From contig JANRLV010000121.1 of NCBI GenBank assembly GCA_033762195.1, forward strand, positions 1 to 12,612: DNA of 12,612 nucleotides, written 5' to 3'. Made by a program: the position numbers and the translations under genes. Source of the stretch: SpSt-398 sp033762195 (GTDB lineage: Bacteria; Bacteroidota; Bacteroidia; Chitinophagales; Chitinophagaceae). Below the pieces are notes generated by a model. The model did no database searches, was not told the DNA's origin, and was given only the letters and a program-made list of their open reading frames with translations. Positions 7,101-12,612 of this stretch are shown piece after piece. The stretch's first letter is position 1; the number at the start of each line of letters is the position of its first letter.

Positions 7101-8266
7101 TATTGATAGGGAGGACTGCCAATACCGGCAGGTACATTGACCGAAATGCTTCCAGTGGGCGCGCCACAGGTAGCGTTGGTGGTTAACGCCGTTGCATTGA
7201 GGCTATTGGTCTGATTGATCGTGATCGTATCTTCTGTGACCAGGTTGGGACCTGTTCCGCAAGAGGCAAAAGTAGTACGAACGATAAACTGCTCCGATGT
7301 ACCGCTGGGGCAAATATTGGGGAAGGAAAGATTCAATAAACCTGCTGTGGTAGTGGAGGTATCAGCGGTCCGCACCAGTGTTCCACTCAGCGTTAACAAC
7401 TCTGCGCTCACATACCGGGACCCCCCGCCATTGGGTGTAAAACGCCAGCCTTCATCCGCGGCTGTCCATTGGGTTGCATTGCGACCGGCACCGGCTACAA
7501 ATTTGGTACGTGTCCAGTCCTGGATACCAAAAATCGCCCGCCCATTATCCGAACTCGTAGTACACAATTGTTTTTGTTGGAAGAAAACATCCACCAATCC
7601 GGTTGATTCGTGCAATACGATCTGAAAGGTATTAGGAAAGTTATCGCCACAGGAACCACCGAAAATACCTACCCGATAAAAACTGATGACAAATTTGCGA
7701 CAAGGAGCTGTACCAAATACTTCCCATTGGATCTTTCTGTCAATGGGACTATCGGATGGATCAAGGTCGGAATAGTTGGCCATGATACTTGCCCGGGGAT
7801 AATACCATTGAGCACCCTGGCTACACGGAGTTCCTGCATCCAAAGGAATGGGTGGCCCGATATGATACGCATTGGCACAGGAACCGGAACCATTGGTGAG
7901 ATAATCGAAGGTGACAAGTCCATTCGAGCCGACTACTATATTCGAGAAAATAGAATCGTAAAAACAAAAGTTGAAGGGCATGGGGATCGTGCTGCTAAAC
8001 CGATCATCCAGGTAGAGGTTGAAATCTTCACTGCTGGTTCCCGTAATGAAAGGATAAGGCGCATAGGGGATACTATTCAGCGCATAATCTCCGGTCGATT
8101 TCAGATGGGGAACGCGTACGGTCACCGTGCTACAACTTACACCACAGGGAAAATTGATCGTAGAGTTATTGTTGCCCGTAGTAAAGCAGTTCTGGGCATT
8201 CAAAATGAAAGGCAGAAGCAGTAGTACGGATAAAAGTTGAGATACCTTGGACCTCAATATTCTCAT
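4133..8266 (-). CDS. SprB-repeat T9SS type B surface protein (gliding-motility-associated C-terminal domain)
   Basis: A 1377-residue exported protein. Residues 1-25 form a signal peptide (MRILRSK, then a Leu-rich core, cleavage near LNAQ). Residues about 26-330 form a Cys-containing N-terminal domain resembling nidogen-type domains (PMPFNFCFYDS, VVGSNGLVTFDY, NYSDLDPSD, FQIVLHESTGLVDVFF). Residues about 355-1052 carry nine SprB-like repeats of 76-80 residues, each with a PYQYSxxGGPxQxSNVF core and a Cys pair. Three Ig/PKD-like domains follow (about 1053-1283). The last about 90 residues are a T9SS type B sorting domain (YVPSAFTPNGDGLNDIF, RVFNKWGQLVY, GWDGKLNG). The protein is expected to pass SecYEG and then T9SS and stay on the cell surface as an adhesin. 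Start choice: the frame extends to a TTG at 8281, but ATG 8266 places the basic residues directly before the hydrophobic core. It sits 93 bases after rsh. Confidence 0.93.
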   Translation of the reverse strand: MRILRSKVSQLLSVLLLLPFILNAQNCFTTGNNNSTINFPCGVSCSTVTVRVPHLKSTGDYALNSIPYAPYPFITGTSSEDFNLYLDDRFSSTIPMPFNFCFYDSIFSNIVVGSNGLVTFDYLTNGSGSCANAYHIGPPIPLDAGTPCSQGAQWYYPRASIMANYSDLDPSDSPIDRKIQWEVFGTAPCRKFVISFYRVGIFGGSCGDNFPNTFQIVLHESTGLVDVFFQQKQLCTTSSDNGRAIFGIQDWTRTKFVAGAGRNATQWTAADEGWRFTPNGGGSRYVSAELLTLSGTLVRTADTSTTTAGLLNLSFPNICPSGTSEQFIVRTTFASCGTGPNLVTEDTITINQTNSLNATALTTNATCGAPTGSISVNVPAGIGSPPYQYSLNGGPNQTSNVFNGLVAGPYTVQVQDPNGCSSTINATVSLVGTLTVQTSSTPTSCTGASNGTITVTPAVPGAYEYNINGGPWQTSNVFTGLVPGTYFVNVRDAFGCTANNIIVAVSPGQPLLAIVASSPAACNGVNNGTVTVTPTTGSAPYQYSINSGPLQTSNVFTGLAPGTYLIRVLDAGGCSVSNIPAVVGSGQALAATAASTPTSCVGANNGTATITPTNGSGPYQYSIDGGPWQPSNVFNGLAAGNHLVNVMDVSGCMVNGLQVTVATGQALTAITGGTAPSCTIGLDGTLTVTPTNGTAPYQYSIDGGPFQNSNVFTGLASGNHTVNMIDGGGCTLNGINAIVPPGQPLGAAAFTTSTSCGGASNGSITLSPNNGAGPYQYTINNGPAQGSNVFTGLAAGTYSIDIVDTWGCTMNDFQVVVPTGVPLTGSASKTDVSCFGGANGSITVNLQTGIGTPPFAYSLDGVNYQASNVFNGLVAGNYTIFFRDNNGCDGTTTASVNQPTALSATNAIQAVSCNGLGDGVITANATGGTGPYQYSLDGTTWQTTNTFAVPAGAYTIYTRDNNGCQVSQTNVNMTEPAVLTATALSANATCDGGNDGQITITATGGNSSYQYSIDGTNFQASGIFNVAPGTYNFTVRDSRNCVATQPVTVGLTNNLTLVPAADVTTCEGRPVQLQLNTNATQFQWQVQNGLSGASLASPTANPSDTTQYIVTATLGRCSVNDTIVVNVLPAPIPNAGPDGFICFGQTYTLQGSGGVQYQWSPATGLDNTGNPNPLSSAGQTITYSLMVVGANGCNSLTPDEMTLDVTPPIVIRVSPADTVGYFGDQFQLNATSVGTDYVWSPAAGLSDPNIPNPVFTVSGDAVLTVTATTQAGCKGTADVVIKVYNGPDLYVPSAFTPNGDGLNDIFRPFPVGIKELRFFRVFNKWGQLVYSTSTLGQGWDGKLNGMDQGTSVFVWMVQGVARDGRVITKKGTVTLIR
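5111..7204 (-). repeat. Nine tandem SprB-like protein repeats, period about 234 bp
   Basis: Within the surface-protein gene the conserved core starts at residues 386, 462, 540, 618, 696, 774, 854, 931 and 1008. The period is therefore 78 residues in the middle units and 76-80 elsewhere. Units 2-6 are most alike, sharing TVTPTNG-type strands, SNVFTGL and GCxxN. Units 1, 7, 8 and 9 are more diverged. The DNA copies have many synonymous differences, so the array is not a very recent expansion, but the length and similarity still make it a recombination and misassembly hotspot. Confidence 0.88.
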
Positions 8267-8359
8267 TACAGTCAGTTTCAATTAAATAAGTGCTAACGAG
8301 TGGGTAAGATACAAAAAACCGCGAATGGTGGTAAGGCTACGTGGGAAAAAAACGGCCTT

Positions 8360-10597
8360 TTAATTGGGAGTTTCCGTATCGTATCGGTCAACCGATTGAA
8401 TACCACCAAGTTGTTTTAATCGCTGGACAAGCACGTCCAGCTCCTCTTTATCGTGTACGAAGACTTTGATATTTCCTTCAAAAACACCTTCTCTGGCTTC
8501 CACCGTCAGGGCGCTGATATTGATCTTCATTTCGCCGGAGATCAGGTTGGTTATTTTATTGATGACGCCCACATCATCAAGTCCAATGATACGCAGACCG
8601 GTAAGGAAGGAGATTTCCTTATTCTTGGCCCATTTAGTTTTCACCACCCGGTGCACAAAATTGGCGAGCAGCTTCGCGGCATTGGGGCAATTGGTGCGGT
8701 GAATGGTCAACCCTTTTCCCGTGGTTACAAATCCAAATACATCGTCACCCGGAATGGGCTTACAACAATTCGCCAGGTTGTACACGATACGGTCGCTGCT
8801 CTCCCCAAAGATGATGAGCTCCGCATCTTTTTTATTCAGTGCGTGAACGGGATGATCCCCTTTCTCCGTTTGTATGCGTTCCGGCTTGGGAGCTTCCAAC
8901 CGGTCACCCAGTACTTTGAATTCCTTGAGTTCTTTCAGGTCAATGGCCTTTACAGCTACCTGATAAAAGAGGTCGAGTTGTGAATTGAGTTTGTAAAAGG
9001 TGGCGAGTTCTTCAATATTCCCGGCGCTAAAGGCCGCCCCTATCCCTTCGAGTTTTCGTTGTACAAAATATTTGCCTTCATCCGCAATGGTGCGTTTTTC
9101 TTCCTTGAGTGAGTCCTTGATCTTGTTCTTGGCTTTCGCACTCACTACAAATCCCAGCCAGTCTTCCGAAGGTTTTTGCTTGTTGGAGGTAATGATCTCT
9201 ACCTGGTCACCACTCCGGAGTTTATGGCTGATCGGCACCAACTTGTGGTTTACTTTGGCGCCAATACACTTCGATCCTACGGCACTGTGAATGGCAAAGG
9301 CAAAGTCAAGCGCGGTGGAACCCACCGGCAACATTTTTACATCTCCCTTGGGGGTATAGACATAGATCTCTTCGGCGAGAAAACTTGTTTTAAAATCCTG
9401 TAAGAAATCAATGGAGTCCGTTTCATTGCTGGTGATCACTTCACGGATCTGTTCAAACCATTTTTCAAAACGGCTTTCTTCAGCGCTGCCTTCTTTGTAT
9501 TTCCAGTGCGCGGCCAATCCTTTCTCGGCGATCTCATTCATCCGCTTGGTCCGTATCTGTACTTCCACCCATTTCCCCTGCGGGCCCATCACCGTGGTGT
9601 GGAGTGCCTCATATCCATTTGATTTGGGATTGCTGAGCCAGTCACGCAATCTTTCCGGCGAAGGATTATACTCATCTGTGATAAAGGAATACACTTTCCA
9701 ACAATCCTCTTTTTCTTTTTCATGAGGGGAATCGAGGATGATACGGATCGCAAAAAGGTCATACACTTCTTCAAACCCCACCCCTTTCTTCTTCATTTTA
9801 TTCCAGATGGAATGGATGCTCTTAGGGCGGCCATAAATCTCGAAGTTGAAATTGTTCTTGACCAGTTTTTCCTTAATAGGTTTGATGAATTCGTTGATGT
9901 ACTTGCTCCGTTCCCGTTTGGTTTCTGCCAGTTTACGGGCAATGTCCCGATAGGTTTCCGGCTCCATATATTTCATGGCCAGGTCTTCCATCTCGGTTTT
10001 TATGCTATACAATCCCATCCGGTGGGCAAGCGGGGCATATACATAGACCGTTTCTGAGGAGATCTTGAGTTGTTTCTCCCTTTTCATGCTGTCGAGGGTC
10101 CGCATATTATGCAGCCGGTCGGACAGCTTGATCAGGATTACCCGGGGATCATCGGTGAGTGTAAGGAGGATCTTCTTAAAATTCTCGGCCTGTTGCGAGG
10201 CATTGATGTCTATGACATTGGAAATCTTGGTCAGACCATCCACGATACGCGCGATCTCGCTTCCAAATTCCCTTTCCACATCTTCCAGGGTAATATCCGT
10301 ATCCTCGACCGTATCATGTAATAAAGCACAGATGGTGGAGCGTACCCCGAGACCGATTTCTTCCACGCAGATTTTGGCAACGGCAATGGGGTGCAGGATA
10401 TAAGGTTCCCCGCTTTTCCGGCGCATGGTTTTGTGTGCTTCGGCAGCCATTTCAAAAGCTACCCGGATCAGTTTCCGGTCCCCCGGCTTCAGTTTTGTCT
10501 TCAGGGCCCGCAGCAACGCACGGTATTCCCTGAGGATCAATTTTTTCTCTTGTTCCTCGTTCAAATTGTACCGGGGTATTTGGGCGACCGTTTCCAT
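8360..10597 (-). CDS. rsh: Bifunctional (p)ppGpp synthetase/hydrolase, RelA/SpoT homologue
   Basis: A 745-residue long RSH protein that controls the stringent-response alarmone. Domains in order: HD hydrolase (about 45-200) with H69, HD at 94-95 in LLHDTVEDT and RLHNMRT at 161-167; synthetase (about 245-365) with GRPKSIHSIW (256-265), SNPKSNGYEALHT (322-334) and EVQIRT (345-350); TGS (about 410-470); a helical and zinc-finger-like region with the conserved CC-H-C residues C611, C612, H633 and C637; and a C-terminal ACT domain (about 668-740). Residues 316-319 are RLRD, at the place where bifunctional Rel enzymes have RxKD and monofunctional RelA has ExDD. Together with the intact HD motif this favours two-way activity. 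The start at ATG 10597 gives a normal N-terminus. It is divergent from tRNA-Leu/tig, with 82 bases between. A partial -7 match (TATTTTCG, minus strand) lies just upstream of the start. Confidence 0.95.
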   Translation of the reverse strand: METVAQIPRYNLNEEQEKKLILREYRALLRALKTKLKPGDRKLIRVAFEMAAEAHKTMRRKSGEPYILHPIAVAKICVEEIGLGVRSTICALLHDTVEDTDITLEDVEREFGSEIARIVDGLTKISNVIDINASQQAENFKKILLTLTDDPRVILIKLSDRLHNMRTLDSMKREKQLKISSETVYVYAPLAHRMGLYSIKTEMEDLAMKYMEPETYRDIARKLAETKRERSKYINEFIKPIKEKLVKNNFNFEIYGRPKSIHSIWNKMKKKGVGFEEVYDLFAIRIILDSPHEKEKEDCWKVYSFITDEYNPSPERLRDWLSNPKSNGYEALHTTVMGPQGKWVEVQIRTKRMNEIAEKGLAAHWKYKEGSAEESRFEKWFEQIREVITSNETDSIDFLQDFKTSFLAEEIYVYTPKGDVKMLPVGSTALDFAFAIHSAVGSKCIGAKVNHKLVPISHKLRSGDQVEIITSNKQKPSEDWLGFVVSAKAKNKIKDSLKEEKRTIADEGKYFVQRKLEGIGAAFSAGNIEELATFYKLNSQLDLFYQVAVKAIDLKELKEFKVLGDRLEAPKPERIQTEKGDHPVHALNKKDAELIIFGESSDRIVYNLANCCKPIPGDDVFGFVTTGKGLTIHRTNCPNAAKLLANFVHRVVKTKWAKNKEISFLTGLRIIGLDDVGVINKITNLISGEMKINISALTVEAREGVFEGNIKVFVHDKEELDVLVQRLKQLGGIQSVDRYDTETPN

Positions 10598-10647
10598 GCC
10601 TTACGAAAATAACAAAATTGGGCGTTAATAGGTTGCGGTGAATGTAT

Positions 10648-10655
10648 TACCTTTG
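10648..10655 (+). promoter_or_regulatory. Candidate -7 element for tRNA-Leu and probably tig
   Basis: TACCTTTG fits the TAnnTTTG consensus fully. Transcription would begin near 10661, about 20 bases before the tRNA. TTG occurs at 10633-10635 and 10618-10620, but neither has the usual 19-20 base spacing, so the -33 element is weak. No comparable site lies in the 19 bases between the tRNA and tig. Confidence 0.5.
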
Positions 10656-10679
10656 CCGACCTTTAGCTAATACCTACTC

Positions 10680-10761
10680 CCGGATGTGGTGAAATTGGTA
10701 GACACGTCAGACTTAGGATCTGATGCCGCAAGGTGTGGGGGTTCGAGTCCCTCCATCCGGA
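10680..10761 (+). tRNA. tRNA-Leu, anticodon UAG
   Basis: The acceptor stem pairs CCGGATG (10680-10686) with CATCCGG (10754-10760), with discriminator A at 10761 as expected for tRNA-Leu. The anticodon stem TCAGA/TCTGA (10707-10711, 10719-10723) encloses loop CTTAGGA with anticodon TAG at 10714-10716, which reads CUA and other CUN codons. A long variable arm (type II) follows, then the T-arm GGGGG-TTCGAGT-CCCTC. CCA is not encoded, so it is added after transcription. The tRNA lies 19 bases before the tig start on the same strand. Confidence 0.97.
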
Positions 10762-10780
10762 CTTAATTGTACTATTTATT

Positions 10781-11080
10781 ATGGCGACTGTTACAAAAGA
10801 GAATGTCGGTCTCTTAAACGAGAAACTGTCTGTTACACTCAACAAAGAAGATTATCTGCCCGCTTTTCAGAAATCCCTGAAAGAATATGGCAAAAAGGCC
10901 AATATCCCGGGTTTCCGGAAAGGGATGGTTCCCGTTGGACTGATCAAGAAAATGTATGGCCACTCGGTTTTCACCGATGAAGTGCTCCGCAGTGTTGACC
11001 GTGAACTGGTTAAATATCTGCAAACCGAGAACCTGGACATCTTTGCCCAGCCCATTCCCCTGGAAATGGATATCCAGTAA
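10781..11080 (+). CDS. tig: Trigger factor, N-terminal ribosome-binding domain (tig split by in-frame stop)
   Basis: ATG 10781 begins MATVTKENVGLLNEKLSVTL and the frame stops at TAA 11078-11080 after 99 residues. This is the ribosome-binding domain of trigger factor, the chaperone that docks at the peptide exit tunnel. The signature loop GFRKGMVP is at 44-51 (GFRKGKVP in E. coli, contacting protein L23). The homology continues in the same frame after the stop (LDMNNPVDYTF...), so this is a nonsense codon and not a frameshift. CAA or AAA to TAA, a single base change, would explain it. The fragment covers most of the binding domain, so it might fold and bind ribosomes but would lack the chaperone body. 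It could also be a sequencing error, in which case 10781-12154 is one 457-codon tig gene. The frame is also open upstream to 10733, but that start lies inside the tRNA and is not credible. Confidence 0.85.
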   Translation: MATVTKENVGLLNEKLSVTLNKEDYLPAFQKSLKEYGKKANIPGFRKGMVPVGLIKKMYGHSVFTDEVLRSVDRELVKYLQTENLDIFAQPIPLEMDIQ

Positions 11081-11086
11081 CTGGAT

Positions 11087-12154
11087 ATGAATAACCCGGT
11101 AGATTACACCTTCCATTTTGAGGTGGGTATGAAACCCGCCGTTGAACTGACGGGTTTGGCCAAGGCCAAGATTACCCGCTATGTAGTGGATGTGACCGAC
11201 GAGATGGTAGACAATGAGATCACCCGTCTGCAGAACCGCTATGGCAATATGACCGAACCCGAGGAAGTGAATACGGAGGAAAATGTACTGAATGTGAACT
11301 TTGCCGAAGCAGATGAAAAGGGCAATCTGGTGGAAGGTGGTATAACGAAAGATAATTCCCTGCTGGTTAAGTATTTCTCGGCTGACCTCCGCAAATCCCT
11401 CATGGGAAAGAAAAAGGATGATAAATTCACCCTCCAACTCAAGTCTGCCTTTGAAGACAAGGAAAGGGATTGGGTAGCCGGTGACCTGGGACTGAACAAA
11501 GACAATGCCGCTGACCTGGAGAAGTATTTTACCGTCACCATTACCAAGGTTGGCTTATTGGAAAAACGCGGGCTGGATGAAGAATTCTTTAACCAACTCT
11601 ATCCCGGTCAGGAAGTAAAGACCGAAGCCGATTTCCGGAATAAGATCAAAGAAGAGATTGCCAACTATTGGGCGGGCCAGGCACGTAACCAGATCCATGA
11701 TCAATTGTACCACCAACTGATCGATCATACCCCGATTGAATTCCCCGAAGCCTTCCTGAAAAGATGGATGAAGACACAGGGCGAAAACCCCAAGACCGAA
11801 GAAGAAGTAGAAAAGGAATTCCCCAGCTTCAAGAATCAACTGAAGTGGAGCCTGATCACCGAAAAGATCGTAACCGATAACGCCATACAGGTTCAACCCG
11901 ACGAACTCCGCCAATTTGCCAGACAGCAATTATTTGGCTACATGGGCATGGGTGCCATGGATGAAGAGCAACCCTGGGTAGCCGATTATGTAGAGAAAAT
12001 GATGAAGGACCGGAAATATGTGGAAGATGCGTTTAACCGCATCCAGACACAGCGGATCTTCGAATGGGCGGAAACCCAGATCAACCCGACCGATAAATCC
12101 ATTTCGGCCGAGGAGTTTACGAAGATGGTGGAGGAACACCAGCATCATCATTAG
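11087..12154 (+). CDS. tig: Trigger factor, PPIase-like and C-terminal chaperone domains (second part of split tig)
   Basis: It is in the same frame as the upstream fragment and opens at ATG 11087, 6 bases after the TAA, giving 355 residues. The first about 25 residues complete the N-domain and linker (NNPVDYTFHFEVGMKP). Residues about 60-155 correspond to the FKBP-like insertion, which appears diverged in this lineage. Residues about 160-340 form the helical chaperone arms (EEFFNQLYPGQEVKTEADFR, TPIEFPEAFLKRW, FEWAE). The end is His-rich (EEHQHHH). The body is fully intact with no further stops or frameshifts, which argues for a recent stop or a base-call error. If the stop is real, this part could be translated only by readthrough or by reinitiation at 11087; I see no strong Shine-Dalgarno sequence, but Bacteroidota rarely use one. 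It lies upstream of clpP, the usual tig-clpP neighbourhood. Confidence 0.85.
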   Translation: MNNPVDYTFHFEVGMKPAVELTGLAKAKITRYVVDVTDEMVDNEITRLQNRYGNMTEPEEVNTEENVLNVNFAEADEKGNLVEGGITKDNSLLVKYFSADLRKSLMGKKKDDKFTLQLKSAFEDKERDWVAGDLGLNKDNAADLEKYFTVTITKVGLLEKRGLDEEFFNQLYPGQEVKTEADFRNKIKEEIANYWAGQARNQIHDQLYHQLIDHTPIEFPEAFLKRWMKTQGENPKTEEEVEKEFPSFKNQLKWSLITEKIVTDNAIQVQPDELRQFARQQLFGYMGMGAMDEEQPWVADYVEKMMKDRKYVEDAFNRIQTQRIFEWAETQINPTDKSISAEEFTKMVEEHQHHH

Positions 12155-12168
12155 TCTTAGCAAATTAC

Positions 12169-12233
12169 CGCAGAGAACATAAGAACGCGGAGTTACGCAG
12201 AGAACTTTAACGCCAGGACGCTAAGACGCCAAG
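12169..12233 (+). repeat. Degenerate CGCnnRG short repeats
   Basis: Six copies of a 7-base motif occur in the left arm and loop: CGCAGAG 12169, CGCGGAG 12186, CGCAGAG 12196, CGCCAGG 12211, CGCTAAG 12219 and CGCCAAG 12227. The starts are 8-17 bases apart. The right arm holds reverse-complement copies. Confidence 0.7.
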
Positions 12234-12243
12234 GATCGGTATG

Positions 12244-12275
12244 GACTAATAGCTAAAAGCTAACGGCTAATAGCT
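12244..12275 (+). repeat. Heptamer tandem repeat RRCTAAN
   Basis: Consecutive 7-base units read GACTAAT, AGCTAAA, AGCTAAC, GGCTAAT and then a partial AGCT. They fill the end of the loop of the long inverted repeat. A related TAGCTAAT string also occurs in front of the tRNA (10663-10670). Confidence 0.7.
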
Positions 12276-12353
12276 TTCTCTGCGTATCTCCGCGTTCTTA
12301 TGTTCTCTGCGGTAAACCAAACCCGCAAAACCGTCACACCCATTCCCGCCAAT

Positions 12354-12384
12354 TTTGCAGTTCCATCATTTGGACGGATATTTG
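12354..12384 (+). promoter_or_regulatory. Candidate Bacteroidota promoter for clpP
   Basis: A -33 TTTG (12354-12357) is separated by exactly 19 bases from a -7 element GATATTTG (12377-12384), which matches TAnnTTTG at all but its first base. Transcription would start near 12390, with a leader of about 38 bases before clpP. Two elements at the proper spacing make this the strongest promoter in the window. Confidence 0.6.
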
Positions 12385-12427
12385 AGGGATTCTTTAGCTC
12401 GGATTAATCGCTTAAATATCAAAACAA

Positions 12428-12612
12428 ATGAGTTCTGAATTTGAAAAATACGCCGTTAAACACCGGGGCATTTCCAGCAATACCCTGAACGGATATGCCT
12501 CGCATCTGGTTACGGCGCTTACCCCCAACATTATTGAAGAGAGACCGATGAATGTGGCCGTCATGGACGTTTACAGCCGTTTGATGATGGACCGGATCAT
12601 CTTTCTTGGTTA
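12428..12612 (+). CDS. clpP: ATP-dependent Clp protease proteolytic subunit, N-terminal part (3' truncated by window edge)
   Basis: ATG 12428 opens a frame that runs off the window after 61 full codons. The visible protein starts MSSEFEKYAVKHRGISSNTL and includes a ClpP-type core start: NIIEERPMNVAVMDVYSRLM followed by MDRIIFLG, the strand that in ClpP is normally DRIIFLG. The catalytic Ser, His and Asp lie beyond the edge. ClpP forms the tetradecameric protease chamber served by ClpX, and the tig-clpP-clpX order is common. The first about 35 residues are an extension relative to E. coli mature ClpP, as is typical of Bacteroidota. It is 273 bases downstream of tig, separated from it by the inverted repeat. 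Confidence 0.92.
   Translation, partial: MSSEFEKYAVKHRGISSNTLNGYASHLVTALTPNIIEERPMNVAVMDVYSRLMMDRIIFLG

Larger units (their letters stand above)
12165..12315. repeat. Long inverted repeat, 40-bp arms with one mismatch
   Basis: Arm 12165-12204 is the reverse complement of arm 12276-12315 at 39 of 40 positions; the only mismatch is T12193 against T12287. The loop is 71 bases. Transcribed RNA would form a very long stem 10 bases after the tig stop, which could end the tig transcript or protect its 3' end. No T-run follows immediately, so it is not a textbook intrinsic terminator. The arms contain degenerate CGCnnAG-type units of a sort often seen in Bacteroidota intergenic DNA. Confidence 0.9.

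Noticed and set aside
5111..7204. Regular repeats considered as a CRISPR-like array or satellite
   Set aside because: The period is about 234 bp, the frame stays open throughout, and the repeated unit is a protein domain with synonymous differences between copies.
7610..8224. Plus-strand open frame of about 200 codons opposite the N-terminal part of the surface protein
   Set aside because: The minus strand encodes a signal peptide and a recognisable N-terminal domain here. The antisense product has no family features.
8267..8281. TTG at 8281 as the start of the SprB-like gene
   Set aside because: ATG 8266 gives a conventional signal peptide (MRILRSK plus a hydrophobic core). The five extra residues add nothing and need a rarer start codon.
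8336..8362. A/T-run flanked GGCC sequence after the rsh stop as a terminator
   Set aside because: The only stem is four A-T pairs around GGCCG, too weak to call an intrinsic terminator.
10733..10780. Extension of the trigger factor frame upstream to 10733
   Set aside because: That start lies inside the tRNA-Leu gene. ATG 10781 gives the normal MATVTKEN start.

Overview
The window comes from a member of the Bacteroidota, most probably a Chitinophagaceae-like bacterium. The evidence is a large type IX secretion (T9SS) cell-surface protein with SprB-type repeats and a gliding-motility-associated C-terminal domain, promoter-like sites of the Bacteroidota form (TAnnTTTG with an upstream TTTG), a DUF6934-type protein, no encoded CCA on the tRNA, and the trigger factor and ClpP sequences.

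Layout. Bases 1-900 (plus strand) hold the 3' end of an unrecognised gene, then a DUF6934-type gene and a 50-codon GTG-start gene only 10 bases behind it. Bases 933-10597 are a minus-strand block that reads, in transcription order: rsh (ppGpp synthetase/hydrolase), a 1377-residue SprB-like T9SS surface protein, purA (adenylosuccinate synthetase), a very acidic low-complexity protein, and a pabB-type aminodeoxychorismate synthase component I whose start overlaps the acidic gene's stop by one base. From 10680 the plus strand carries tRNA-Leu(UAG), then trigger factor (tig), then the start of clpP, which runs off the window.

The gene content is mainly housekeeping: stringent response, AMP synthesis, folate precursor synthesis, nascent-chain folding and proteolysis. 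One long adhesin-type gene sits among these genes. The tRNA and tig lie 19 bases apart and probably share a transcript. clpP has its own well-spaced promoter candidate behind a long inverted repeat.

The most notable points are: (1) tig is interrupted by a single in-frame TAA at codon 100, at the edge of the ribosome-binding domain, with an in-frame ATG two codons later, and both halves are otherwise intact; (2) the tig-clpP gap holds a 40/40 inverted repeat with one mismatch, whose arms and loop are built from short degenerate repeats of two kinds; (3) the DUF6934 gene and its tiny basic partner look like a two-gene unit of unknown function. I saw no CRISPR array, transposase, phage gene or clearly new defence system.
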